A stretch of DNA of 64,000 bases from SB21 sp964415295 (GTDB lineage: Bacteria > CLD3 > SB21): assembly GCA_964415295.1 (NCBI GenBank), contig CAYPYN010000006.1:62001-126000 (forward strand), read 5' to 3'. Made by a program: the position numbers and the translations under genes. The notes under the pieces are model-generated. The model was not told where the DNA came from, ran no database searches, and saw only the letters and a program-made list of their open reading frames with translations. Of the stretch, positions 26,882-37,200 are shown piece by piece (position 1 is the first letter of the stretch; each line of letters begins with the position of its first letter).

Positions 26882-29800
26882 TTAATTATTGCTGTCGGAA
26901 GGCGTATCCGGAGGCAGGTCTTTGACCTCTTGGGAGAGTTCCTCCACCTGGTTTTGCCGGATGATCTCTTCGATGTCATCCGACTGGATGTCGCGGTTGT
27001 TGAATTTTACCGAGACGACCTTCGAAACGCCGGCCTCCTGCATCGTGATACCGAATATGTTCTGCGCGGCTTCCATAGTACGCTTGTTGTGCGTGACTAC
27101 GATGAACTGGGTATCTTTGGAAAAGTCGCGGAGGATCTTGGTGAACTTGTCGATATTGGTATCGTCCAGCGGCGCATCGACTTCGTCAAGAATACAGAAT
27201 GGGCTGGGCTTTACCAGATAGATCGCAAAAAGAAGGGCGATCGCCGTCAGCGTTTTTTCCCCTCCGGAAAGCAGGGCGATATGTTGGATCTTCTTGCCGG
27301 TTGGACGTGCCAGGATTTCAATATTGGCCTCGAGCGGATCTTCATCCTTGGCCAATTCCAGGTTGGCCTCACTGCTTTCAAAGAGGGACGTAAAGATCGA
27401 AATGAAATTCTGTTTGATCTTGTCAAAGACTTCCATGAATTGTTTCTGCGCCGTGTGATTGATGGTCTCGATGGTCTGCATTAACTGGCCTTCGGCCTCA
27501 AGAAGGTCCTGGCGCTGTTTGACCAAGGTATCCAGTCTCTCTTTCTCGGCATGGTATTCTGAGAAAGCCTCCATGTTGACCGGACCTAATTGTTTGATCT
27601 TTCGGCGCAATTCGTCGATGAGTGTCCGGGATGCGGCCGGATCGAATTCCGCAGAACCGGTCGTTTCCTGAGGTAGATCCCCTTCCAGCACTTCCTCCAG
27701 ATTTTTTTCTCCGGGATAGTTCTCGGAAGTCTCGATGTCACCGGCCTGTTCCTCCGGCTCAGTCAGGTCCGCTTCGTCCTTGCCATCCGGCTCGGCTGCA
27801 GATAACAGGGCTTCGAGGGAATCTTTGGCGAGATCAAAATCGTAGTCGCGTTGTACTCTTTCGGTCAGACTTCGCATTTCGAACCGCAGATCGTTGTGTT
27901 CCTGTTCCATGGAATGGCGGGAGTTAAGAAGATCCTCGCGCTGCCGGCGAATTTTCTTGAGTTCCGCCTCGATGCGGCCGGTGGTCTCGCGCATCTTGAT
28001 CACTTCAGCTTCTTCGGCGTCTCGGTCTTTTTCGACGGCATCCCGCTTCCGGGATACCTCGATGAGCTCGTTTTCCCGTTCGACCGACGATGTTCCCAGT
28101 CGTTCGATTTCGGCGGCCGCGGCGACGGTCTCGGTCTCGTGTTTGGCAAATGTGGCCTCGATATCAAGGATCTGCTGCCGGCTATTCTCGATATTGGTGC
28201 GATGATTTTGTATTTCGCTTTCCAGCCGAACGAAAGAGGAAAACAGATCGTTTACAGCGTCGGAGCGTTCTCTGCGCTCTTTTTCGAGTTCAGTCAGACG
28301 GAATTCCATTTTTCGCGTTTCAAGCTCGAGTTCTCCTCTTCTGGAATCCATCTCATCCATCAGCGGACCCATCTCTTCGAGATTGACCTGGAACATCTTC
28401 AGTTCGCCGGCGGTCTGGTCGATGATCTCCTGATTTCTGCTCAGCGTTTCTTTGGAACGTTTTTGTTCGTATTCCGATTGAGAGATCTCTTTATCCAGGG
28501 TAAGCAGCTTCTGCTCCGTCGTTCTCTGCAGTTCCTGGTTGGAGGCAATTCGGGCGGAAGTTTCGCGGAGGCGATCCTCATGCGATGCTATGAGGCCCTG
28601 GAGGTCGACCACCTGTTTTTCCAGCTGGGTGATCTGATCCTGAAGGCGGCGCAGAGTTTCCCGGTGGCCGATCAGGGAGTCGCTGGTCTTAGTCTGGCTT
28701 CCGCCTTTGATAAGGTAGTTGCCTTTGACGATCTCTCCGTTCAGAGTGACAAAACGGTAATGCGGAAAGCGGTCCGCCAATTCCTGCGCTTTGTCAAATC
28801 CATCCACGAAGACCACATCGCCGAGAAGCAATTCGGTCAGTTGCGGATCGTCGCTTTGTACCATTTCCGAGGCCAGACCGACGATCTCATGCGCAATTGA
28901 TTTTAATTCGCTTTTATTGAACGCAGGTCGAAAGGAAGATAATTTCTCTTTATTTAAAAATGTAGCAACACCCTTGCCGGATTCGCTCAATCTGGACAAG
29001 GCATGACGGATGGAATCGGTTCGTCCTGCGATAAGAAAAGAGAAACCGTCTCCCAGAGCCGCTTCCGTGGCTTTTTTGTAAACCTCATCCACCGACAGGA
29101 TGTCGGCAACGGTTGAGTTGATCCCGGATGGTTTCTCCTGCAGAACGTATTGGACGCCCTCGGGGAATCCCTCGTGGGATTCGATGGCCTTTTGCAGAAT
29201 CGCTACGCGCGAGCCGACCGAACGAATATCCGCTTCAGCATGGAGTTTTTGGGATTTCAGATCGTCAAGACCCATTCTGAGATTTTCAAGCGCTTGCTGA
29301 TCTTCCGCAATGTCCTTTTTGAGAGTCTCGATCGATTCGGCCAGTTTCTTTTTCTCATACTGGGAATCGTCCAGCACGCTGAGCGCATCGTCCGAGGACG
29401 AAGCATAATGCTCATTGTCCTTTTTGAGGTCGTTTATTTTGCGCTCGAGATTCTGTATGTTGTTCTTGGTAAGCTGGTAAGCATTGCGTTTCTTGGCGAC
29501 CTCGTCGATCAACTGCACCAGTTCTTTTCTTTTCTGTTCAAGCTCGGCTTTCTTTTCGTTAATGCCGGCTTCAAAAGTCTCCATCTCCGTTCGTTTCGAT
29601 GCGAGATTTTCTTTAGATTCTTTGTACTGGCTTTCCAGTCCGGATATGGCCGAAGTAAGCTCCTGGATACGGGTTTCCAGCTGTTCCTTCTTTTCAAGAA
29701 GCGAAGTCTTCTCTTCGGAATACCGCCGGATAAGATCCTGCAGGCTGTTCTTGCGTTCCCGGCTTACCAGGACATGTTCTTCGATCTCCTTGATGCGTTT

Positions 29801-30682
29801 ATCCTGATTTTCCAATTCGATCTGCGTCTCGCGGAGTTTTTGCTCCTTTCCGATCAGAACGGCATTAAGTTCCTCAACCTCGGATTCTTTCTTGCTGACT
29901 TCGCCCAGGAGCTGCTCGGCGGAACTTTCAAGCCCGGCTAATTTGGTTTCCAGCGGTTGGATGGTATCGGACAGCCGTTTGAATTCGAAAGAACCCAGCC
30001 GGACGTCTTCCAGTTTTAGCTGGGCCATCAGTTTATTGTACCGGTTGGCTTTTTGGGTCTGCCGTTTGAGAGAGTTGACCTTTTTTTCGATTTCGGCAAT
30101 GATATCGTTTGCGCGCATCAGGTCGGCGCGTGTCGCATCCAGTTTGCGGAATGTCTGCCGTCTCCGGATCTTATATTTTGTGATTCCGGCCGCCTCTTCA
30201 AAGAGCTTTCGACGGTCTTCCGTGTTGTCCGACAATATCTGTTCGACCATCTTGAGTTCGATGACCGAATAGGCATCCGCACCCATGCCGGTATCCATAA
30301 AGAGATCATTGATGTCTTTAAGACGGCAGGGCAGGCGATTCAAGAAGTATTCGCTTTCACCGGACCGGTAAATGCGGCGGGTAATGGTAACCTCGCTGTA
30401 TTCCGTCGGCAATATATTCTTGGTATTCTGAATGGTAAGACTGACTTCCGCCAAATTAAGGGGTTTACGGTTTTTGGTCCCGTTGAAAATGACATTTTCC
30501 ATCTTTTCGCTGCGAAGCACACTGGATTTTTGTTCACCCAGCGACCAGCGCAACGCGTCAACGATATTGGACTTACCGCACCCGTTTGGTCCTACGATAT
30601 CTGTTATGCCGTCGTCAAAATGAAGGTCGACTTTTTGCGCAAACGTCTTGAACCCAAAAATTTCCAATCGGGACAGGTACAT
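26882..30682 (-). CDS. smc: chromosome segregation protein SMC
   Basis: This is the ATPase core of bacterial condensin, which organises and segregates the chromosome with ScpA and ScpB (not in this window). The N-terminal Walker A is GPNGCGKS (31-38). Long coiled coils flank a hinge at about 500-640. The C-terminal head has the signature LSGGEKTLTA (about 1137-1146) and Walker B CILDEVDAPLDD. Its 1266 residues exceed the usual ~1180. Much of the surplus is an acidic low-complexity insertion at about 964-1006, just before the conserved LGPVNMEAFSEY segment. Direction and spacing to nth (about 100 bases) allow but do not prove an operon. Confidence 0.97.
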   Translation of the reverse strand: MYLSRLEIFGFKTFAQKVDLHFDDGITDIVGPNGCGKSNIVDALRWSLGEQKSSVLRSEKMENVIFNGTKNRKPLNLAEVSLTIQNTKNILPTEYSEVTITRRIYRSGESEYFLNRLPCRLKDINDLFMDTGMGADAYSVIELKMVEQILSDNTEDRRKLFEEAAGITKYKIRRRQTFRKLDATRADLMRANDIIAEIEKKVNSLKRQTQKANRYNKLMAQLKLEDVRLGSFEFKRLSDTIQPLETKLAGLESSAEQLLGEVSKKESEVEELNAVLIGKEQKLRETQIELENQDKRIKEIEEHVLVSRERKNSLQDLIRRYSEEKTSLLEKKEQLETRIQELTSAISGLESQYKESKENLASKRTEMETFEAGINEKKAELEQKRKELVQLIDEVAKKRNAYQLTKNNIQNLERKINDLKKDNEHYASSSDDALSVLDDSQYEKKKLAESIETLKKDIAEDQQALENLRMGLDDLKSQKLHAEADIRSVGSRVAILQKAIESHEGFPEGVQYVLQEKPSGINSTVADILSVDEVYKKATEAALGDGFSFLIAGRTDSIRHALSRLSESGKGVATFLNKEKLSSFRPAFNKSELKSIAHEIVGLASEMVQSDDPQLTELLLGDVVFVDGFDKAQELADRFPHYRFVTLNGEIVKGNYLIKGGSQTKTSDSLIGHRETLRRLQDQITQLEKQVVDLQGLIASHEDRLRETSARIASNQELQRTTEQKLLTLDKEISQSEYEQKRSKETLSRNQEIIDQTAGELKMFQVNLEEMGPLMDEMDSRRGELELETRKMEFRLTELEKERRERSDAVNDLFSSFVRLESEIQNHRTNIENSRQQILDIEATFAKHETETVAAAAEIERLGTSSVERENELIEVSRKRDAVEKDRDAEEAEVIKMRETTGRIEAELKKIRRQREDLLNSRHSMEQEHNDLRFEMRSLTERVQRDYDFDLAKDSLEALLSAAEPDGKDEADLTEPEEQAGDIETSENYPGEKNLEEVLEGDLPQETTGSAEFDPAASRTLIDELRRKIKQLGPVNMEAFSEYHAEKERLDTLVKQRQDLLEAEGQLMQTIETINHTAQKQFMEVFDKIKQNFISIFTSLFESSEANLELAKDEDPLEANIEILARPTGKKIQHIALLSGGEKTLTAIALLFAIYLVKPSPFCILDEVDAPLDDTNIDKFTKILRDFSKDTQFIVVTHNKRTMEAAQNIFGITMQEAGVSKVVSVKFNNRDIQSDDIEEIIRQNQVEELSQEVKDLPPDTPSDSNN

Positions 30683-30742
30683 GAAAAAATACCCTTAGGT
30701 TGTCTGTATATATGTTAAATGTACGGAAGTGAAGTTCAAAAA

Positions 30743-30772
30743 GCGGGGCTAATATAGGGATAAAAACCCCGC
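30743..30772. repeat. GC-rich inverted repeat upstream of smc
   Basis: GCGGGG (30743-30748) and CCCCGC (30767-30772) face each other across an 18-base AT-rich loop. On the minus strand the second arm is followed by TTTTT, so in a transcript from further upstream it would look like a weak terminator or an attenuating leader hairpin for smc. The short arms make this uncertain. Confidence 0.35.
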
Positions 30773-30822
30773 ATTTCAATATTTAACTTTAGAACTTTTG
30801 ACTGGGTTTCCGCGGCCGCCGT

Positions 30823-30840
30823 GTGTGACCCAAGTCACAC
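30823..30840 (+). promoter_or_regulatory. CRP/FNR-family-like operator, perfect palindrome
   Basis: GTGTGACCCAAGTCACAC is a perfect 6+6 palindrome with a 6-base centre and matches the TGTGA-N6-TCACA consensus of CRP-type regulators. It lies about 120 bases upstream of the predicted transcription start of the TonB-receptor operon. No CRP-family gene is in this window, so which regulator binds is inference. Confidence 0.5.
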
Positions 30841-30845
30841 AAAAA

Positions 30846-30861
30846 TGTGAAAAAGATCAAA
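30846..30861 (+). promoter_or_regulatory. second, degenerate CRP-like half-palindrome
   Basis: TGTGAAAAAGATCAAA keeps the left half-site TGTGA and has TCAAA in place of TCACA. It begins exactly 22 bases after the first site's TGTGA, about two helical turns, so both would face the same side of the DNA. Such phasing favours cooperative binding but could be chance. Confidence 0.35.
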
Positions 30862-30913
30862 AGCTTGTTTTGTAATCTTTTGTTAACACGTTATTTGCGC
30901 TCAAAAAAAAACC

Positions 30914-30942
30914 TTGACATTGATTTTGAGGGGTCATATATT
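30914..30942 (+). promoter_or_regulatory. sigma-70-type promoter for the TonB-receptor operon
   Basis: TTGACA (30914-30919) and TATATT (30937-30942) are separated by exactly 17 bases. This is a consensus -35 box and a five-of-six -10 box. Transcription would start near 30949-30951 and give a long leader of about 390 bases. An A-tract (30903-30911) just upstream could act as an UP element. Confidence 0.7.
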
Positions 30943-31339
30943 GACCTACCTAAAATCTTTTAGAAGGTAGAGTAGTGTCGTCACATCATATCAAAAGGGC
31001 ATTGCTTCCTTCGTCGTTCTTATCAAATTTCATTAGTTTTTAAAGGCTTATCAGCTGACAATTCTTGAAAAAAGAATTTAAGACATCTATTCTGTAAAAT
31101 CATCAGCCCGTATTTATGATCCGCGGAAAGAAATGGCTCATAAAAGCATTTTTTTCAATCATAAAACAAACGAAAGGATGATTAAAATTTTTTGCCATTT
31201 CTTTTCTTTAGTTAACACTTTAATTATATAACAGAAAAGGAGGTAGAACATACAAGATTAGTTACGATGCCTTTTGATCTTGTCTTTTCCTTGTAATTCC
31301 TAATTTCTCATCTTACCTAATAACAGAAGGAGGACTCTT

Positions 31340-34210
31340 ATGTCTGGTAGTACAATCGTAAAACGGTTATTGCTTGGTGCAGTAGCGGTTTTCCTGCTGC
31401 CTCTCTATTTGTTCGCAGGCAACACGGGTAAAATTACCGGTGTGGTCAAGGACAAAGAGACGGGCGACGCGCTTCCCGGTGTGAACGTGATTCTGGAAGG
31501 AACCACGATGGGAGCCGCCACGAACGCCAAAGGCGAATACACCATTCTCAACGTTCCCGCCGGTGTGTATACGGTAACGACGAGCATGATCAGTTACTCG
31601 AAACTCACCAAGCAGAACGTACGGGTCATTCCCGATTTCACAACGAAATTGGATTTTGACTTGGTGCCCACGTCTGTGAGTGCCGAAGATATCGTGGTGG
31701 TCGCAGAACGCGCCCTGATTCAGAAAGACCAGACCATGACCATGTCGGTTACTTCCTCTGAAGAAATCAAGAACCTCCCGGTTCGTGGTTTCCAGGCGGC
31801 CGCTAACTTAGGCGTTGGTATCGTGGTCAATAATACCCGTAACCTCGACGGTGGAACTGGTAATGTTAATATCCGCGGCGGTCGTCCCAATGAGACCGGT
31901 GTGTATATGGACGGATTCCAGCAGAATAACCTCTTGACCGGTATTTCCAGTGCCAATGTGCCGAGCGGAGCGGTTGAAGAAGTTAACGTAATCACCGGCG
32001 GTTTCGATGCGGAATATGGTCGTAACCAGTCGGGTATCATCCAGGTCACGACCAAGTCCGGAGGTCAGCGGTATTCCGGAAGCATTGAGGGCGTTGGTGA
32101 CCCGGGCGGACTTGCTATTGCAGAGTCTTACGGTTATAAAGTATTAAGCGTCGGCCTCGGCGGTCCCGTGATACCGGGTAATAACAAAATCCGTTTCTTC
32201 GTATCCGGTGAAGGTCGCGATATCGCTGATGCAGAACCGAGTGTGTGGGGCTGGCCAAAGTTCACATTGTCAACGGCCGGCGTAAGAAACCCGGACACAT
32301 CGGCGTATGATACCGCTTTATTTGGCAATCATGTAAAATACAAAAAAGGCAAACGTCCGGATGCGGCATCCAATGCCGGCATCAACAGTGACCGTGGTTT
32401 TGATCTTCAGGGAAAATTGACGTTTGATGTTATTGCCAATACGCTTCGTATTGATCTGACCGGTAACTACTCGAGCGTCATCAGACGTTCGACAACGATC
32501 AATCGTGTTTTAGCTCAAGATTATAACTTGCGCCGCGATATTGATAACTTGAACGTAGGAGCCGTTGCAACTTATACGCTCAATCAGAACAGTTTTATTG
32601 ATTTCGGTGTCAACTATTTTGACAATTCAAGAAGACTGATGAATGATGCGTTGGGATGGAACGTTACCCACTATAACGATTTCACCCGTGGAGGCACCCG
32701 TTCCAATACGTACTACGGTGATAACCTGTTGCAGGATATCAATCGCGGTAACTTGTCTTTCCGTAAAGACAAAGACAGCTATATCGCTTTCAAGTCCAAC
32801 TACGTGAACCAGATCGACAAGCATAATCAGATCAAAGCCGGTGTGGATTATTTCTATCACACGGTCCGATTCCTGAATATCCTCGACATCGGTCGCCCGA
32901 TCGACGGTTCCAATAACAATATCGGTTATGAATTGTATGATGACAATGGAACGGTCAAGGTTCGTGAGATCGAAAAAGATGACATAGCGGCCGGAAAATT
33001 AGGACCTGCCGAGCCGTACAGCTTTGCCGCCTATGTTCAAGACAAAATGGAATACGAAGGCCTCGTGCTTCGTGGCGGTTTGCGTTATGATATGTTCAAC
33101 CCCGGTGTTAAACGCCTGAAAGATCTGAGCAATCCTACGCGTTTTGGAACCAATCAGGAGTTGGATCCTGCGGATTACGAAGCGTCTAAGACCGATCATA
33201 AGATCAGCCCGCGCTTCAGCGTAAGCTTCCCTGTGTCTGAAAAGACCCAGTTCCGTATGAGCTATGGTAAATTCTTCCAGCAGCCCAACCTGCAGGATCT
33301 CTATGTCAGTCCGGACTTCTTAGAGCGCCAGTCGGTGGCTCCTCCGTTCGCAACGACGGTTGGAAATCCGAACCTGAAAGCCGAGACCAGCACGCAATAT
33401 GAAGTTGGTTTGCGCCGTGCTTTGAATGATAAGGTAGCCATAGATGTCAATGCTTATTACAAGGACATCGTGGACCTCATCAACTCCCGTGCTATCAGCT
33501 CCTTCCCCAATGGTTTGATCCTCAGTGATAACCTTGACGAAGGTGTTGTTCAGGGTGTCAACATTTCATTAGAAGTAAGAAGAATGTCAAAATTCTCCGG
33601 TCGTTTGTCCTATACTCTGCAGTCGGCACGCGGATCGGGTTCCGGTGAGAACTCGGGTTTCCGTGCGGCTTGGTTAGGTTATTCGGATGCCAAATTCAAC
33701 GCTCCTCTTAACTACGACCAGCGTCATACGATCAACGGAGTTTTCGATATTCGTAATGCCAAAGGCGAAGGTCCGGATGTAGCGGGTCAGAAGATCCTCG
33801 AGAATGCGGGTCTGAACTTCGTCGTATCGGCCGGAAGCGGTCTGCCTTATACGCCGACGGAAGTTACAAAATATGCATTCGCAGGCGTGCCTTCCGCCAA
33901 AGTTGTTGCTCGTCGTAATTCCCAGAACCAGCCCTGGACATTCCGTATCGATATGAAAGCCGACAAGACTTTCAGTATCACAAATAACATGAGCGTGAAT
34001 GTCTATGTTCAGGTCCTGAACCTGCTCGACCGTAAGAATGTGACTACCGTATTTTCGGGCACCGGCCGTGCGGATGACGACGGATTCCTGGCTGTCGGCG
34101 GATCGTCTCTTACTACGAGAGAATTACAACAGTATGATATGATTTTCCATGACGGATTCAACTGGGATACGCCTCGTCAGGCTCGTTTAGGCGTTATTTT
34201 TAACTTCTAA
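31340..34210 (+). CDS. TonB-dependent receptor with carboxypeptidase-like N-terminal domain
   Basis: This outer-membrane, energy-coupled transporter has 956 residues. After a signal peptide (about 1-26) comes a CarboxypepD_reg-like beta-sandwich (about 30-110; GKITGVVKDKETGDALPGVNV). The plug follows (about 135-240, with NVNIRGGRPNETGVYMDG and EEVNVITGGFDAEYGRNQSG). A 22-strand-type barrel fills the rest and ends in Phe (GVIFNF). The N-terminal domain places it near SusC/RagA-type and CirA-type receptors of FCB bacteria. No SusD homologue is adjacent. A large secreted protein and a PorV-like protein follow. The substrate is unknown. A strong promoter and CRP-like sites lie upstream. Confidence 0.93.
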   Translation: MSGSTIVKRLLLGAVAVFLLPLYLFAGNTGKITGVVKDKETGDALPGVNVILEGTTMGAATNAKGEYTILNVPAGVYTVTTSMISYSKLTKQNVRVIPDFTTKLDFDLVPTSVSAEDIVVVAERALIQKDQTMTMSVTSSEEIKNLPVRGFQAAANLGVGIVVNNTRNLDGGTGNVNIRGGRPNETGVYMDGFQQNNLLTGISSANVPSGAVEEVNVITGGFDAEYGRNQSGIIQVTTKSGGQRYSGSIEGVGDPGGLAIAESYGYKVLSVGLGGPVIPGNNKIRFFVSGEGRDIADAEPSVWGWPKFTLSTAGVRNPDTSAYDTALFGNHVKYKKGKRPDAASNAGINSDRGFDLQGKLTFDVIANTLRIDLTGNYSSVIRRSTTINRVLAQDYNLRRDIDNLNVGAVATYTLNQNSFIDFGVNYFDNSRRLMNDALGWNVTHYNDFTRGGTRSNTYYGDNLLQDINRGNLSFRKDKDSYIAFKSNYVNQIDKHNQIKAGVDYFYHTVRFLNILDIGRPIDGSNNNIGYELYDDNGTVKVREIEKDDIAAGKLGPAEPYSFAAYVQDKMEYEGLVLRGGLRYDMFNPGVKRLKDLSNPTRFGTNQELDPADYEASKTDHKISPRFSVSFPVSEKTQFRMSYGKFFQQPNLQDLYVSPDFLERQSVAPPFATTVGNPNLKAETSTQYEVGLRRALNDKVAIDVNAYYKDIVDLINSRAISSFPNGLILSDNLDEGVVQGVNISLEVRRMSKFSGRLSYTLQSARGSGSGENSGFRAAWLGYSDAKFNAPLNYDQRHTINGVFDIRNAKGEGPDVAGQKILENAGLNFVVSAGSGLPYTPTEVTKYAFAGVPSAKVVARRNSQNQPWTFRIDMKADKTFSITNNMSVNVYVQVLNLLDRKNVTTVFSGTGRADDDGFLAVGGSSLTTRELQQYDMIFHDGFNWDTPRQARLGVIFNF

Positions 34211-34278
34211 TTGAGTTGAAAGGTAATTCAGATATCTTGCAAATGTTGATCTAAATAATAAACGAGGAGTTCAGTACT

Positions 34279-37200
34279 ATGAACAAGAAAAAACTTATTT
34301 TGCTGACTTCCCTGGTGACAGTGGTTGTGATGGCCATTGTCCTGTCGCTGTCGACAGTGGGTGTCGCAAAAGTCAATAACGCGAAAAGCCTCAAGCTTAA
34401 GCTGAAAAAGCCGGACATTACCGACTTGGTGTTTGTGGCCGTCAATAACTGGAATTACGTTATGCGTAATAACGGTTCCTACATGTATGATTCCCCGGAC
34501 GCCGATGGAAACCATAACAATGCCGGCGGCGAATTTCCGCGCGGCACGGGTATTACCATTGTGTATGCCGGCGGTCTCTATATCGGTACTATCAAGAACG
34601 GAGTGCCGGTTGTCAGTGAAACGGAATTTGCAACAGAATTCCAGCCCGGTCCAATTACCAATTCCGGGGTTGCGTTTGAAGATCTAACAGCGGATAATCC
34701 GCTCTCAGCCGATAATCAGGTTTACCTGGTTGATCGTAGCGGTTCCGGTGATGATTACAATAACTGGCCCGGTCCTGTTACGTCCGTTGGTCTGCCGGCC
34801 GTTATTGCCGATGCCCAGACATGGGCGGTCTTCAACGATCTTGATGTAACGTTGAATTCTGAAAGCGATCTTGAGAGCCCATTCCCAGGTTTGGGTATGG
34901 AAGTTGTCGCCGAATCGTTCGCGTTTAACGCCGGACCTTTGAGCGATGTGGTCTATGTCAAACTGACTATTACCAACAAGACCAGTACCAACTATCCTGA
35001 TTCTTATCTGGGCGCCTGGATGGATGCCGACGTAAATAACTCGTCCAACGACATCGTCGGCGTGGATACGGCGCGCGGTCTCGGATTCGTTTACAACAAC
35101 ACCAATGAAGGAGCCGGACAGGATTTTGCGACCGGATTTGACTTCTTCCAGGGACCGGTTGTTAATGCCACAGACGTCAGCGCTTCATTGGCTGCAAAGA
35201 ATGCGGCCAATACGACCGTGTTGGTTTATGATCCAGTAAAGAACGTGTACGTTCCCACGGCGCTGCCGGCCGGCAAAATATGGCTCGGCGCTACGGCGTT
35301 CAATACGTATGCGAACGGAACGGATCCTATTGATAACAATGAAAGATACAACCTGCTCGCCGGACGTGATAAATCATCCGGCATCCCTAAGTCGGGTTGC
35401 GGTCTCAATGACTATTATGCTTTCCGCGGCAATCCTATCACCGGACAAGGAACCTGCGATGTGGCCGGCTCGGCTAACCCCGTTGGAGGTCTTTTTGCGA
35501 CGGCCGCTGACCAGCGTATTTTGCACGGCGTAGGTCCGTTTACGATCGAAGCCGGTTCTTCCCAGGAAATCTGGTTAGGTATCGTTGGCGCTGGCGGAAC
35601 CAACCGTTTGACGGCTGTTTCTAACATGTTCGCTACCGATGACCTGGCTCAGGTTACCTTTAGCGCCGGTCTCGTGGCACCAAAGCCGCCGGCAACCCCG
35701 AAGATCAGCGTTACGGCTCTGAACGGTGCCGTAAGCATCGTTTGGCAGAATAATGCCGAACTCGAAGGCGATGATGCCGGAGAGATCTTGGGCATTACGA
35801 CGGCCAACGGTTATTCTGAAGATTATGTGAAGTATGATTTCCAGGGTTATCGCGTTTACAGAAGTTTGACAGGCATACCGACCGACTTCGAAAGACTGGC
35901 CGAGTATGACCTTTCCGATGGTATCACGGTCATCAACAACATGACACTTAATACCCTCGGACACTTGGATATCAGCGACATTGTGGTTGGAACGGACAAT
36001 GGTCTGCAATACAACTATATCGACCAAGATGTTACCAACATGACGCGTTATTATTACAGCGTTACGGCTTATGATGCGCAGCCGTATATTTCTACGTCGG
36101 CTACATTTACAGATCCGATAAACGGTTTGACAGTCGATGCTCCGTCCGGATTGCCGATCACTCTGGAGACAGCCAAGACGGCCAACGTAGTTTCCATTGT
36201 TCCGATGGCATCGGTTGTCGGCGTATCCGATGATGCTCATACCACTGACGCAACTCATACAGGTCCAAGCGACGGTTCGATAGGCGTTTCTGTCGTTGAT
36301 CCGTCTAAGGTACAGAGCGGAACTTATACAATCAGTTTTCGCGAGATCCCGACTACCGTTGGAACGAAAACACTGGTTGGCGATGAATTCCTCCCGTCCA
36401 ATCTGCTTGTTTATGAAGCCAAACTCGGCAGCACGGTCAGAACGATCAGTTCAAGAGCCGACGATCCGCGTACGTTCTATGATGCGAATGCGAATGGAAC
36501 GTTTGATACCGGCGTCGACAGCTTACTCGACGATTCGAAATTCGGCGTGATCCAGGTCTCTGCGACCGATCCGAGCACGGAAACACCGATCATCGTAGAC
36601 GGTTTGAGCATTTATGTTTACGGCCCTGCTCTGGATTTCAAAGCCTTTGATGTCACGGCCAATGCCGGTGGACCAGTGAATCCTCCTGCCGGAGGCGCTG
36701 CAACGTTCCAAGGTTTCCCGTCATCAGATCCGGATCTGGTCAATGACCAGCAGGTCAACGGCAGCTTCTGGTTCGTCGCCGATTGGAGAAGCGCCACGTT
36801 GACTACTGGAGCCTATGCACAATTCGTTACTAATGCCGTTGATGACTGGAACGGTTGGGGTAATCTGGTTCCTTACGATTTCGAGTATCGCTTTACTGCG
36901 GGCGGTTCGGTTGGCCAATTCAGGAATACGACAACTCAGGCCAATGTTCCATTTGAAGTTTGGAATGTTTCCACGGGCACCCGTCTGATGATCGATTGGT
37001 TGAACGATGCCGCTACGGGTAATTTCCAGCTTGTAAATGCCGATCACCCAGCTTCCGGAGGCAATAATGATCCTCGTACTTGCCGTTTCTATATTACGCA
37101 ACCGGCCACGCTGGCGGCTGGAACGGCCGGATACGATGCCTGGGTCATCCTGAATGACAATCTTGCGGCCAACTACGACTATGTTATCGGCCGTCAGGTA

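Larger units (their letters stand above)
30683..31339. other. 657-bp intergenic region between divergent smc and TonB-receptor genes
   Basis: This is the only gap over 300 bases without a gene. It is AT-rich, and no open frame in it looks coding. It holds, in order, the GC-rich repeat near smc, two CRP-like sites (30823-30861), a near-consensus promoter (30914-30942) and a leader of about 390 bases before the receptor ATG. The leader has a small inverted repeat AATTCTT/AAGAATT (31060-31078) and an orphan Shine-Dalgarno-like AAAAGGAGGT (31235-31244) with no well-spaced start codon. The genuine ribosome binding site AGAAGGAGGA (31325-31334) precedes the ATG at 31340. Confidence 0.8.

Noticed and set aside
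27851..28900. 349-codon plus-strand frame inside smc
   Set aside because: It is antisense to the SMC coiled coil. The Phe/Leu-rich content mirrors Glu/Lys codons on the coding strand, and no ribosome binding site or domain is visible.
31267..31296. nine-codon leader peptide in the TonB-receptor leader
   Set aside because: The nearest Shine-Dalgarno is more than 20 bases upstream, and the codons show no attenuation-type bias.
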